From assembly GCA_021209875.1 (NCBI GenBank), contig JAGYVD010000009.1, forward strand, positions 2,721,001-2,785,000: a stretch of DNA of 64,000 bases. The letters run 5' to 3'. Of this stretch, positions 34,864-51,513 are shown piece after piece (the first letter of the stretch is position 1; each line of letters begins with the position of its first letter). The notes under the pieces are model-generated. The model searched no databases. It had not been told where the DNA came from and saw only the letters and a list, made by a program, of their open reading frames with translations. The position numbers were made by a program, and so were the translations under genes. The DNA is from Rosellinia necatrix (Eukaryota > Ascomycota > Sordariomycetes > Xylariales > Xylariaceae).

Positions 34864-36217
34864 CAGGTTTCCCCTGGGCCCTGGTTTACGCGTCCCCACG
34901 GGGCGGCGGTTATGGCACTCGCCTATCTGTCTGTTACCGCGTTTGAATGATTCCTTGCGTTGCCAACGCCCTGCATTCCGTGAGGAACAATCTACGGTAC
35001 CCGCAGAAATGGATAGCTGCCATCGTCGTTTCAAATATGGCCGATCCACATTAGAGCACGTCTTCAGCTGATTTTATGGTCTTGGCACCGGCGTTTTTAT
35101 ATTATTATTTTTTTTTTCTTGGTGCATGGTATTGGCGCGGCCGCTGTACGAGGCGATGATGAAAGTCACTATTTTTGGGCCCTTGTTCTTTTTGGGAACT
35201 AGACTCTCTTGTTTTACCACATTATTTTCCTAGATCTTATATGATGACGGTTGCTCGAGGCTGGGAATATCTATTCCGCCGGCCATACTTCCAGCATCTT
35301 GTTTGTTTCTTTTTCGTGTTTTTGCTTTCAAGGGAAAAGACGGGCACGGCGTTCAGCGTGTAAAGAGATGGGGGTTCTTGTCGGCACTGGGGAGCGACAG
35401 CGTTTATTGCATGAATGGGCAGTCAAGAGATGTCGCAGTTATTACGCCTATTTGCGAAGATGAGGGGACACTGAGACTCCGTTGCGGTCTCCGTTGCGTG
35501 TGTGTGTATATAGATCTTTCGCGGCAAGCAAGGAAGCAAATGGGGAAATGAAAGGGGACAGCGGAGTACATATCTAATGCAGCGCAAACCAACAAGTAGA
35601 GGGAAATCCGACCCCCAATTGAACACAAGGAACCAATAGTTAGATGGCATGGGTGGTAACAGATCTCGCTTTTATTTGATTACCAGGTATACTTTAGGGA
35701 TAACTATACTTAGTATCAATGCATCTACCTACTAGGCTACCTACCTACTACCTACCCAGCTAGGTGCCTAACCTTACCTAGGTACTTTTTATTAAAATAT
35801 ACCTGTCTGGTAGGTAGGTATTGTTTAATGCATGCCTCGGTATCCGCAACTGCTGGCTACTTACCTATGCACCTACCTAACTATCACTAGCCACAGAATC
35901 TTTATATGTCTCCTATCTTCCTACTTAGATATCCTAGATAATGGCATAACTAAATAAGTAACCAATGGTGTGAGGTCGGGACCTCGACTTCAGAAATCGT
36001 TCGAGGTTCTTGCTGAACCTCATCCAGGCAGCAAGTCGTCCCAGTGATGGAATGTCTTGACGAATGTACAATACCCGTATTGCAACCCCGGCCGGGCCGA
36101 AACGACGTCGTGCGGTCTAGGACATGAGATATTAACATCATCATTATCGTCGTCATCTTCATCATCGTCATCTTCGTCGTCGTCGTCATCATCATCATCA
36201 TCATCACCATCATCATC
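34864..36217. other. Intergenic region with CCTA/TAGG and CAT tracts
   Basis: 3' region of the flippase, then a CCTA/TAGG palindromic tract (about 35725-35880), then ATC/GTC triplets (about 36133-36219) leading into the next start codon. No gene seen. Confidence 0.5.
35725..35880. repeat. CCTA/TAGG-rich palindromic tract
   Basis: Runs of CTACCTACC, TACCTAGGTAC and GGTAGGTAGGTA separated by AT-rich spacers, of the same kind as in most other intergenic regions here. Confidence 0.85.
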
Positions 36218-36219
36218 AT
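36133..36219 (+). repeat. (ATC/GTC)n triplet tract upstream of a start codon
   Basis: Imperfect ATC, GTC and TTC triplets finish in CATCATCATG, where the ATG at 36218 is the inferred start of the aldehyde dehydrogenase gene. Confidence 0.9.
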
Positions 36220-38171
36220 GTCGCATCATTTCGAAGTCTGGCTCGGTCAATTGGCCCTGCACTTGAGGCAATTCCCGTACGTGATAGACCTAACTACTCA
36301 GTAGAGAGAGATACTTGGTATCATACCCTCTGCTCCAACGACTGCTCCAACGACCGCTTCTTGCTACCCTTCTAACACGGTATCCCGTGTTCTATAGGAT
36401 CGACGAGTTGGGTCTCTCGACCGTTCGCCCGTCCGTTCTCATCGCCATAGTCGCCAGCGGGGTTCTGGGCGTCTTCGTGCTCCTCTCTACACTCACTAGC
36501 TCGGCAGAGAAGCCCGTCCGATATTCCGTCCCACCTCCAAAACTGCCCGATGAACCAACCGTGCTCGATAACCCGCGTATCAAGGCTCCGGGGACAACGG
36601 CCATACAATGTTACGCGCCAGCCACCGGCCAATTCCTAGGCTTCGTGAACCCGTCAACGCCCGCCGGCCTCGACCGCGCCATCGCGCAGGCCGCTGCCGC
36701 TCAGGTAAGATGGGCCAAGACCAGCTTCGCCGAGCGACGGCGGGTGTTGCGCTCGATGCTGCAGCACGTCCTCGACAACCAGGAGCAGATCTGTAGGATC
36801 AGCTCGCTCGATTCAGGCAAGACCATGGTCGATGCGCAGCTGGGCGAGATCATGGTGACAGCCGAGAAGCTACAATGGACCATTAAGCACGGCGAGGACG
36901 CCCTGCGGCCCTCGAAGCGCCCGACGAACCTACTCTTGTCATACAAGAAGGGCACCGTCTACTACGAACCCCTGGGCGTCGTGGCCGCCCTCGTCAGTTG
37001 GAACTACCCCTTCCATAACCTCATGGGACCCATCATCAGCTCCATCTTCGCCGGCAACGGCATCGTGGTCAAAGTCAGTGAGCAGACGTGCTGGAGCGCC
37101 GCATATTACACCAGCATCGCGCGGGGTGCTTTAATAGCCCACGGCCACGACCCGGCATTGATCCAGAGCGTCGTTTGTTGGCCGCAGACCGCGGGCCACT
37201 TGACTAGCCATCCAGGTATCGCACACGTTACCTTTATCGGCAGCCGGCCCGTGTGTCACCACGTAGCAGCAAGCGCCGCGCGCAGTCTCACGCCCGTAGT
37301 CGCCGAGCTGGGCGGCAAGGACGCCGCCATGGTTCTCGACTCAGCGGCTCGTGACCTCCCTCGTATCGCCGACATTCTCTTACGTGGCACCTTCCAAGCC
37401 AGCGGACAGAACTGTATCGGCATCGAGCGCATAATCGCCACCCCCAAAGTCTACGACAAGCTCATCGAGATGCTGGCACCCCGCGTGCGCGAGCTTCGCA
37501 TGGGACTAGATAAGGACGTCGGCGCCATGGTATCCGACGCCTCGTTTGAGCGCCTCGAAATCCTCGTGGCCGACGCGGTGGCGGCCGGGGCGAAGCTACT
37601 CGCCGGCGGGAAACGGTATATTCACCCGGATCACCCACAGGGGTTCTACTTTTCGCCCACCCTCTTAGTCGACGTGACACCCGACATGGCAATCGCAAAC
37701 GAAGAGTGCTTCGGCCCCATCATGACCGTCCTCCGCGCGCGCTCGTCTACCGCCGAGGCTGTCCTATCCCTGGCGAACGCACCGGCCTTCGGCCTCGGCG
37801 CCTCCGTCTATGGCTCCGACTCCGACGCCGCTCTCCGCGCCATCGTCCGCGGCGTGCGCGCCGGCGGCGTCGCCGTCAACGACTTCGCCGTCTACTACGC
37901 CATCCAGCTCCCCTTCGGCGGTGTCGGCGGCTCCGGCTACGGACGCTTCGCCGGCGAGGAGGGACTCAGGGGCCTGTGCAATATTAAGAGCGTGTGCGAA
38001 GACCGCTTCGGCGCCCTTGGTATCCGCACTGCCATCCCTGGACCCGCCCGGTACCCCGTCGCGTCCCAGGAGCGCGGCTGGAGGTTCACCAGGGGCGTCG
38101 TGGGCATCGGGTACGGGCTCACGCTTACTGATAAGTTCTGGGCCGTGGTAGATATCCTGAAGAACCTATGA
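36218..38171 (+). CDS. MSC7: Membrane-anchored aldehyde dehydrogenase, Msc7 type
   Basis: Two exons (36218-36276, 36398-38171) give 610 aa. The upstream frame continuous with the main exon has no ATG, so the short first exon (MSHHFEVWLGQLALHLRQFP) was deduced: it ends in a GTACGTG donor, the 121-nt intron has a CTAAC branch site and a TATAG acceptor, and the frame closes as FPIDELGLS. A hydrophobic segment at about 33-52 (VLIAIVASGVLGVFVLLS) should anchor the protein. The rest is an NAD(P)+-dependent aldehyde dehydrogenase: SWNYPFHNLMGP, VTFIGS, the general base Glu323 in AELGGKDA, the catalytic Cys359 in SGQNCIGIER, and ECFGPI. Yeast Msc7 is the closest named homologue by recollection; its substrate is unknown. 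Convergent with SMC5. Confidence 0.92.
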
Positions 38172-39072
38172 GTGAGTAGGTTCCTATGAGGTGTCTACGA
38201 GGCTGTATATATATGTTTAAGTGTTGGAAGGCAGGAAAAATTACGTATTATTTAGAGGAGGCGATGTAAGAATACTCAGGAGGGCAGAGGCCGCACCCGT
38301 AATGTAATTTAAAAGAGGGCGCTAGGTATCTTGGCCCTACGAGCGGATGCATCATACATTGGGGACATACAACCCAACATGGGAAAATATTGGACGGACA
38401 GATGTATATATATGTATGAACAAACGATATACTTCAGTTAGACACCCAGCATATCATACCGCCTTCATAATTATAATCAAATCGTCAATATCAAACATAT
38501 AACAGAGATTCCTCGTCAATAAGCGTGAACGTGTGGAAATTTACCTAGTCGTTAACATCGCAATTCCGACATTGTTCGGATCGTATTCATATTTGTGCTA
38601 CCAAGTAGACCAGACAGATTCTCCCCCCCTCGTCACCCAGCAAGCAAGCAAGCAAGCAAACAATCTTCGATCCCAACAAATGCCCGATACTATCCGTCAC
38701 ACACAGAACAGACGTAGGGCAAGTAAGGCAGGGTAATTCCAGCGGGCAATCGTCGAAACAAGGTTCTGCAGGCTATGAGCCACCTAAAATCTAATCCGTG
38801 CGTTCGTCCGTCCGTCCGTCCGTCCGTTCATCTCTCCCTCTCTTTTTTTTTTAAAAAAACCGACCTTCCCCTTTCCATACATGCATGCTAATAAATAGGC
38901 AACAGAAAGAGCTGAGCAAAGAAAAGAAAAGGAAAAAAAAAGAGAACACAAATTCCACAGACGCCAAAATATCTTCCAGTTATCGTACTAATGGTATAAA
39001 CGCGGGGTGTTCAGAGGGCAAAAGGGGGGAAGAGGGTGGGGGTTGAAAAGGGGGAGTGGGGGTTTAAAACCC
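38172..39072. other. Convergent 3' region with tetranucleotide repeats
   Basis: Lies between the aldehyde dehydrogenase and SMC5 stop codons. Contains (GCAA)n at about 38640-38662 and (CCGT)n at about 38804-38827. AT-rich, with no gene. Confidence 0.55.
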
Positions 39073-42802
<3,730 letters not shown>

Positions 42803-43234
42803 CACGCCTAACGTCGGGTACGGGGGTACGGGGGTACGCAAACCGAACTGCAATCAAAAGGGAGAGGGAAGCGAAACGATAGGTAAGTAATCAGCGGGTA
42901 GATCCCATTGCCTGCTCTGCGGAAAGGCGAGGCGATTGTCTTGCACTACCGAAGTGTGAGGTTACGGCTTGAAAAAGAGTGTTTACACGCAATATTACCG
43001 ATAACTAGCTTATCGAAAGTGGTTGTCGTCGAGGCAAGTATGCAAGTATGGTACATAGCTAGCTAGGTAGCCCGTCAGACGCGTTTAGGCACTGGTCCCC
43101 TAGGATAAAAGACGCGTTATAGCCTATTTCGTATCCGATAAAGTGGGGAACCACTTAACTCTAGTGATAAGTTAACTATAGGCAGGCACCTAACCTATTT
43201 AGGTATTATCTTGGCATCGGCAGAGGGGTAGCAT

Positions 43235-43260
43235 CCCGAACCCGGGTTCCTGGGTTCGGG
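43235..43260. repeat. GC-rich perfect inverted repeat
   Basis: CCCGAACCC (43235-43243) and GGGTTCGGG (43252-43260) are exact reverse complements separated by 8 bases; GCA/TGC extends the stem past a one-base bulge. It stands out from its AT-richer surroundings. Confidence 0.9.
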
Positions 43261-43959
43261 TGCTTGGCGGGGTTGACAACCTTTCCAGGTTCCAACTTGC
43301 TTATAGGCAGTCCTGTATCATGCTGGTAGAGCAGATTTATTTTTATATTCTAGAGCTATTTACACTTATCTCATCCATATCGTTACTGACCTGCTACCAT
43401 CATCTGTTCAACCGCCGACATGAGGGTGTAAACTAGGTAAGTAGCTACTAGGCTCCTGGGCGTAGACACTTTGGCGCGTTCCCTACCTAGGGTCTACCAA
43501 TAGCGCAGACAGATAGATAGACCAATGTTCATATAACTACCTAGTCAGTCCACTTAACATGAGCTACCTACCTACACTAGATAGGCAATCAATTAACCGC
43601 GTGCCCCCATAATGCAGCCTCGTGGCTTGGCTGTTGCTGTGGTGCCGAACAATACCCTATCAACATGATGCTTCCTAGGATTATGTTTGTTTACTTTGCC
43701 TTGCAAGAGGACGAAGCTGCGCATGTAAGTAGCCGGGACTTTTTCGTTCTTGGCTACGTAGGTACCCCAGGGTACGTAAGTATCGATACGTATCTAATGT
43801 GATAAGGATAGGTACATGAGTTAATAATACCAATGATAAATGCTGTCGGCGGTTGATGGGTATCTGTCTTCTACCTTGGTAGTAAACAACACTTATATCT
43901 GACGCGTACCTCCATCTAGGGTAGTCTGTGTAGTCTGTGTAGGTGTCTCGCAGGCAAGT

Positions 43960-44190
43960 AAACAATAGGTAAATATGTAAGTATCTGGGTGGGTAGGTAG
44001 GTAGGTACCTCTAGGTAGAAATCTAGAGTAGGTAGGTAAGTAGGCAGGCACGTAAGGACCTACTTGCTTCCCGGGCCTGCACATCCCTTTGGTGCAGTAC
44101 TCAGCTGTATACCTACAAGTAGGTAGGGTGAGTAGGTAAGGTACTTTCTGGTTGTTTTGGTACCTACCTACCTCAGGTACCTAGGTAACC
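43960..44190. repeat. CCTA/TAGG-rich palindromic tract
   Basis: Contains GGGTAGGTAGGTAGGTACCT, GTAGGTAGGTAAGTAGGCAGG and TACCTACCTACCTCAGGTAC. The longest of the CCTA/TAGG stretches in the window, about 450 bases upstream of the kinase start. Confidence 0.85.
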
Positions 44191-44621
44191 GAGTTCCAGT
44201 GCCTCTTCTTGATCCCACACTTCCTCTATCAGCATTCCTGCCACATTTGGAACTCTCACATACTAACACATGCACGTCTCCGGGGCAGCCATCCTCTTGT
44301 TTTCATCAAGCTCTTTGCCACTCCCGCCTTTCCTTGACCTGTCATGCTATTGTCCGCTATATTAAGCGATAGCCTGCCCGCACACGCACTCGCCAACACC
44401 ACCCTAATCTGCCCCATATCCCTTTCGTATTTATAGCCACACTTCTGTGCATTCCCCTCGCTCGACTAGCACTAATTGCATCTGCCGCCGCCGCCCAGGT
44501 GTTTTCAGCCTGCTCTACTCTCACGAGTCGTCAATTGTGTCCGCGATCAAGCCGGGTCGGTTCCACTGCACCGGAGTAGCCCGGGTATGCTGCTGGACCG
44601 CTCTGCTTCTTAGCCTCGGAC

Positions 44622-47600
44622 ATGGCTGATCGTGGGTATAACAAGACTCGCATTCACCGCGCTCCCCTGGGAGATGCGACTGATCGAGTTATCAACACCT
44701 CTCCTCAGAAATCGGGAAAGCAGGATCGGCCGCCGAATCCTGAACCAAATCCATTGCGTGCCCACCCGGTCGGTGTTGTACCAAACAAGGCCCCGTCCCG
44801 GAAGTGTACAGACTCGCCATCGGACAGTGTCGCCGCCGACATAAAAGGCTATGCTATCCCCGAGAAAGCCCAGCATGCCCCCGCTGTACGCGCCATGGTC
44901 CCGGGCGCTGACGCTGCTTGTGTCGATAACCGTTTCTCTCAGATATCAACATCCAGCGGCGCGTCAAGCGGGAAACGCAAAACACACATCGGACCATGGC
45001 AACTTGGGAGAACCTTGGGTAAGGGCTCGGCCGCCCGCGTTCGTTTAGCCAGGCATCAGACTACACAAGATGTTGTGGCCGTCAAGATCTTAGCCAAGAA
45101 TATGACACAATTAGCAGCCGCTGGGAGCATGGCCGAACTGGACAAATGGGATCGCACCCGCGACGAGTTCAACTCCCAAAGACATATGCCCTTATCAATT
45201 GAACGCGAGGTTGCGGTATTAAAACTTATCGATCATCCTCACATCGTCAAGCTGCATGATATCTGGGAGAACCGTTCCGAGATGTAAGTTGTAGATCCCT
45301 GTCCGTCTTGTGCATTGTCTAATTCTTCGCCAAGTTACCTCATCTTAGAGTATATGGACGGTGGCGACATGTTTTCGTACATAAACATGTATGGGCCGCT
45401 GCCTGAATTCGAGATGGTGGGCTACTTTCGTCAACTGTTGGCGGCGTTGGAGTATGTTCACTCCTTCAATATATGCCACAGAGACCTCAAGCCGGAGAAC
45501 ATCCTCATGAAATCCAACGGCCTAGTGAAGATAGCCGATTTTGGAATGGCAGCAATCCAACAAAGCCCAACACATGCCTTAAGGACATCATGCGGTAGTC
45601 CCCATTATGCCGCGCCGGAATTGATCGCTCGAGCTCGCTACCGGGGCGAAAAGGTCGACGTATGGAGTATGGGGTGTTTACTCTTTGTGGCTCTTTCCCG
45701 CCAACTTCCATTTGACGACCCCGACGGTAATGTGCCAAGGCTACTTGCAAAGGCTCAGAGGGGTGTCTATCAGGTACCGGCCTTCTTCACCAAAGAGGCT
45801 CGAGACTTGATTGCAAAAATGCTAACCGTCGACCCATCAAAACGCATCACAACCCGAAAAATATGGCAGCACCCTCTAATACGGAAATACGATGATCTGG
45901 ATGACCTTAATGACGGTGGCCAAGTCCTCAACTCCCGAATGAATGACAGATCCAAACCCGTACAGCCAGAAGAACTCGATATGCAGATATTACGGCAGTT
46001 GAAGTCGATGTGGCACACATTTTCCGAAAAACAAATCTCCATGCAGCTAATCAATACTCAGTATGTTCTAGATATGCCTGTTTTTGTGTCGCGATAATAC
46101 AAAGAGACTAACTCCGCGTGATAGACCTAACGACCAAAAGCTTTTCTATTGGTTGCTCCTCAACTATCGAGAAAAGAAGCTAGAAAACTACGATACAGAT
46201 TTAGCTTGCTCGCCAAGTGATTATCATCACCTACGACCTCCCAACTGGAAGAAGAAGTTTACTACGGCCGAATTCCCCTCCAGGCATGGGAGGACGCCTT
46301 CACGATTCACCGTGATCTCCACCGTTCCTACGGATGGAAGTATCGATGAATCAGATAACGTCACAGAAGGGGGCGCAACAATACTAAGCTACGATCCTTA
46401 CAAGTCCTCCAGAATTATGGAAAATGCTTACGCTAGCCATGCAAAGATTATGGTCTACCGTAATGGCAGTACAGCCAACAACTCAACCCGTTCTTCAACT
46501 TCACATCGTGGCCAAGGTGGCTCATTTAGAAGTACCTCCAATCGCTCAAGGCAGGCAAGGAGTGGTCGTCGCATCACTGCTCCTGCAGCGATGCGCGCTT
46601 CACGACAGTCTTTGAGTTCAATTCAAAGTGGCGAGAGTACCCTGTACACCAGACCAGTTCCTAAGCCCAAGAGAGGGGTTAATTTCTCATATGCCCGAAT
46701 TCAGTCAGGAACTCAGCGTGGGGAAGCGCGCGCCGAAACCAATACGGCCAAGAACGATGAATTGTACAACTACGGCTGTGCTTCCTCTCTACAATCTGCC
46801 CGTTCGGTCCAGGATAATAAAATGCCGGGGAGTTCGGATGAAAGAAATAGGATGGGTACCAAGTCCATGATAAACGTCTCTCGGGTAGTTCAAGACACCC
46901 CGTATTGGAACGAGGAAGTGCGCGAATTTAGCCATAGTATCGCGAGGGATTGCGACGATGCCTTCAATAGCACCTTGCTTGACCCAAAGCCATGTCTAGG
47001 TAATAGGGCCAGCGAGGCGTCCAGCCTAGGCGCATCAGGCACAGCGGATGAAACACTATTGTCCAGTAGATTAACAACCCTGACACCAACCCCCGGGAAA
47101 CATGTTTCCATTGACCCTCATCCTTGGGATCGACGGCCTCTGCCGCCAACGCCTTCCACCACAGCCTCGACCAGAGATGAACTTATGATGGCAAAGAGGA
47201 GAAATGGAGAGGGACCCGAACATTGCAAACCATCCGCGCATAATAAACTCGGCGTACTTGAACTAAGTGGCGCCGTTCAGGCGAGAGGCTTAATGGAAGA
47301 GGACGAGGTAAACCGCAGAATTTCTTCAGCACCGATTTATTCAGAATACAGCACTCAATGGGGGAAAGGCAAAATTCCATTGCCATCTATTGACGAGAAA
47401 TCGAAGGAAGAGGCCCGCGGAAATGTGAGCGATAAGCATAGAATTGTCTCTGCCCCGGTTTGGTATGCAAAAACGGGTTCAGCGCAAATGGACGACCACA
47501 CAGCTTTTGAGTACCTCTCACGCCATAATAACACTATCCGCCTTGTCAATTCCCCCTCAAGTAAGCCATATACAGAATACAGAGTCCCGCAGCCACATGA

Positions 47601-48619
47601 TAACCATCAACACATCTCTCGAGGCTCCGTAACTTATTCCCAACCAAACCAGCAGCTTAACCTCCGCCAGCGGTACAAGAATGACGAACCCGTGAGCTAT
47701 GCTCCAGATACTCTGGAAGATCCATTGGAAGATTTCACAAGGTCTATCGCTATCAAGAAAAAGTCATCGTGGTTTAAGCGTGCGTCCAAGGATAGAGAGG
47801 ATGTCACAAATACCAGGGAAGGTCTTGTTCCAAATCGAACCGACCGCCTCACATGCACATCCACGAATTCTTCCGAAGACCCAACCAATAATCAGCCCAT
47901 CACAAAGAAAAGCTTCAATATTGCTTTCTGGCGCAACAGCAAGCGCCAGTCACAGATGCAAATGTCACAGACAGGTAAATTAGAATATGCGATGATAAAA
48001 TACGAGCTGATATTAATGAAAAATATAGGGTCTGAGACGGACGGTATGCCCGATCTTAAGCGAACTCGCGTGTTCCTTCATTCGGCAGGGCCATCTAATG
48101 ACTGCGGGGACCAAGCCGCAACCCGCAATATCGAACCACAACAGAACTGGCTCGCCCGTCTATTCAGAGTGAAGCCGGCCACGAGATACCTTTGCTTCAT
48201 TATTTCCCGTCACCGCGCGCGCCAGGAAACAGCCATATTGCTCAGAGAATGGCGCAAGTATGGCATCCGAGATGTCGAGGTCGACAAGGAGAGGAACATC
48301 GTCTTTGCTCGACTAGGTCAACCAAATTGTAAGTCTTCCCTCGTGGGTTCCATCGCGTAGCGCGCGCCAATGCGTTGAGCTAATACAATACCTGCCAGAC
48401 CTCAATCTGAAGGAAGTCGAATTCGCCGTTGAAATTATGACGGTGGTTGAACACGGAAAACGCGGTCGACTATGTATCGCTCGCTTCACGCAAGAACGTG
48501 GAGCTGCCAGCAGCTTCCATAAGGTCGTTGACACGATGGATTCCGTGTTCAGAGAACGTAACTTGCTTGTCGTGGAGAAACGAAAAAGCAAGATGATGAT
48601 CAAGACGTTGAATTCTTAA
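44622..48619 (+). CDS. Nim1-related Ser/Thr protein kinase, Gin4/Hsl1 type
   Basis: Four exons (44622-45283, 45335-46060, 46125-48328, 48399-48619) give 1270 aa. The kinase domain spans residues about 125-430: RTLGKGSAARVRLARH (glycine loop), Lys155 in VAVKIL, HRDLKPEN with Asp271, DFG with Asp289, and CGSPHYAAPELI, WSMGCLLFVALSRQLPFD. The middle about 700 residues are Ser/Arg/Asn-rich and probably disordered. The C-terminus (ATRYLCFIISRHRARQETAILLREW ... CIARFTQERGAASSFHKVVDTMDSVFRERNLLVVEKRK) resembles the fungal KA1 membrane-binding domain. Yeast relatives link septin assembly and cell size to Wee1-controlled mitotic entry at the bud neck or septum. Sequence features alone do not separate Gin4, Kcc4 and Hsl1 orthology, so no symbol is given. 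The first about 120 residues are a disordered lead. Confidence 0.95.
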
Positions 48620-51513
48620 CAGGCCATTGCTACAGAAGACAAAATCTCGATAACGTACTATATTTGTTTGTTTTTTTTCCATCCAATATTCCGGGGACAC
48701 AACACAAAGGGACCGAGGCGTGAACAGAGATGAACTGGGTGCGGTGGAGTTAACTAGGGCTTCGAGGGACGAATTCTCTGCCTTACCTCTTTCCATCGAG
48801 CTTTCTTCTTCCTGTTACTTCAGATTACTATGTTTGTTTCATCGGCATCGCTCTTCGATCTGTACGCCCCCCTTTTGTACGCACGCAGAAGTCTTGTAGT
48901 GGTTGGGAGAGAGTTAGGGGCCGCGAACGGGTAGGAGGAGAAAGGAGGGATGCGCCGTCAGGTGATAAGTTGGATTGGACTACCCAATTGTTCTTGAATG
49001 GACGTTGACGTATTTCTCACGCTTTTCTGCATAGGCAGAGGTGGCAGATGAATGGATAGAGACGCCGTGGGCAATGGACCAGGTTAACTGATAGAGAAAA
49101 GTTGGTTCACAGGTCGGATTGACACCGGGATGGCTGAAGGACTGACCCCTTTTTGTGGGTAGATAGGTCTAGATAATGAATTAATGAGATGCTGTCTGCA
49201 CTTGCTTTTGACGTCTAATCTACTCTATACATACGATGCGGTCAGATTGGTTGGGGGCGAAGAATTTACAGGTCTCTCTATAATAGCATTCACGTGTCCT
49301 ACTTTTGGCACATTGCTATCAAGTTACCATCAACTAAACATATTTAACTAAGTATTGAACCTGAGGGATCGACTTCTCGGCGGATGTCGGGAAATACCGG
49401 GAAGGTGGATGCGACCCAGACTCAGCATCCGACCTCGGCTCGGTCCAGGCCCGGCATGAGACCGCAGGGTGCTACTAGAGCTAGCTGGGAAAACAGGAGA
49501 CTTTTCCGGGATAAAAACTAGCAATATTTCATTACGAGGTGGCTGGGGCATCTCGGTGCTGTGAAGGGAGTGCTGGGGTGATCGAGCCAAAACTACGTAC
49601 CTAGTCTAGTGCAACCCTGAAGCCGATGGCGGATCATAGAAGGTGAGAGCGCGCTTGGGCGACGGGCGATTCCGCTGAGACGTGCTTTGAATTCCGGACT
49701 GACTCATAAGAGAGAGGCAGAAGAAGAATGTGCACTATTTTAAATACCAACAATATATTGCCGCGTTTCGGAGGTGGAAGGGATATTGGAATTAAAATTG
49801 GTAGGAATTGACGGGTTCTGGATCTGGTTATGTATCTAGTACTGTTACCACCTTAGTAGATGGCACCTGTTGTATTGTAAGTAGTTGTTGAAAATGCAGG
49901 TGTACCTAAGACAAAGCTCATGCATAATAACGGCTTTCGTTTTTTTTTTTAAAGTTAGATTCTTAAGAACCTTGAAGGACGATTACGGTTGTATGTAATC
50001 GGTGCATTCATCATCGGCTTCGAACGGCCAGTCCAGGAGGTTTGCTGTGAGGCCCTAGGCCGACTCTGGGAATGTGATGTAAAGTTCAAATTACCTATTT
50101 AGTACTTCGTAGGTATGTCATTGAATTCCCCGGTCTAGCGAGTACGGCGACGTCATAGGCGTCCATTACGGAGTAGAGGGGGGGGGAAGGGGGGGTTCAC
50201 ATTCCAGCCAATTCACTTACATGTGACTCGGTACGTCTTCCGAAAGAGCTCAGCTTCTGCCCGTCCGACAAAGGCTGACGAGAGAAATGCACTAATTGTT
50301 GCCATCCGGCTCCGGCTCCGTCTCCGGTACTACTTTGGAATCATAGAGATTAGGTAACTGCCCAGGCAGGTAGCAGAGACTTGAACTACAACACATACCG
50401 TAGCTATTACTTACTTCAGTCTCTAGGTACCTACCTACTTAGGTAGGTAGGTAGTTACTTTACCTAGGTAGGTATGTACCTACTTGGGTCTAACTTGATA
50501 CGTAAATTGGCTTTGTTTCCCCACACTTTCACAAGCTTTGAGGTTCCTTGCCCGCCCCCGGTTAGCCACCCGGTTAGAACAGGTGCTTGACAGCCACTCA
50601 GGCACCGTCCTTCTACCCGAATCCAAGCCCTGTCAACTCCATCGCCGAGCTTAAACTCGACCGCTACCACGCTTTGGTTATCTACCCTACCCGACCTCCA
50701 GAGTCTGTCCAGAGGATACCACCAATACCCGTGCGGACCCGTGGACGGTACTAGCCCGGCTTATCGCCGCCATCCTATCTGGGCTTCGATTCCCATGCAT
50801 CACACCTACCTAACCTACCCTACCTACCTCTACCTACTTACTCACTTACTTACATTAGTGCCGTATGGTAGGTATACTTCAGCTAACAATCCCAGCCCGC
50901 TCGTCCTAGCTCCCTCCCATTCCCATGGGAAAGCCGAGCAACGTTGGGGTCCAGCATACATCACCACTTCACTCACCCTTGTCATTTTCATTTTCGTGAT
51001 CGGAACCGCACATCCTAGGTTGATGAGGGACCGATAAGTGTGAATGCGTGTGTGTGTTTGCGTACATGTGTGTATGTGTCGAGCAGGTATATAGTCATTT
51101 CTCCCCCGCCTTGACGTACCGAAGCCTAGGTATCTCTCCCATCGACCTAACATCGATTCAACTGCCGCGGGCTGGGAACGTCCACACTTACATAATATCC
51201 TCGGCTAACGTGCCTAGATAACCTTGCCTCTCTAAAGCTACCTACTATAGGTAGACCTCAACACGCGTCATACGGGTCTACACCGGTAATTGGTTGCAAT
51301 ACGTCCGTCTTCCGTCTTCCGTCTTCCACCTTCGGCCTCACTGAATCATTGCATTTCAGAGTAAGGCGGTGAACAAGCACTTCATCCTATACTCTCCCGC
51401 CCTATCACGGACTCATCCTCGCCCTCGCCCTCACCCTCACCCTCAAACTCACACTCACCGCAAGCGCCGTTTCATTGCATCTTTCACATATCAAATATCA
51501 AAAGCCGCCTACA
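48620..51513. other. Intergenic region upstream of malate synthase
   Basis: About 2.9 kb without a supported gene. CCTA/TAGG tracts lie at 50425-50485 and 50808-50872, a poly-T run at about 49942-49953, and a TG-rich tract at 51046-51080. Direct CCGTCTT units at about 51303-51327 and CCTCGCCCTCACCCTCAC units at 51418-51460 form the pyrimidine-rich malate synthase leader. Confidence 0.5.
51303..51460 (+). promoter_or_regulatory. Pyrimidine-rich repeated leader of the malate synthase gene
   Basis: Three CCGTCTT heptamers and, nearer the start, six CTC(G/A)CC hexamers lie 50-210 bases before the ATG. CT-rich stretches are common at fungal transcription starts. I could not pick out Zn-cluster activator or carbon-repressor sites with confidence. 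Confidence 0.45.

Larger units (their letters stand above)
42803..44621. other. Divergent promoter region, SMC5 and kinase
   Basis: No gene seen. Contains CCTA/TAGG tracts (43060-43080, 43430-43580, 43970-44190) and a GC-rich inverted repeat at 43235-43260. From 44200 it becomes pyrimidine-rich, the probable kinase leader, with a possible short upstream ORF at about 44344-44438. Confidence 0.5.

Noticed and set aside
42803..42853. N-terminal extension of SMC5 upstream of the ATG at 42802
   Set aside because: The open frame upstream has no ATG, and family members start near the disordered acidic region.
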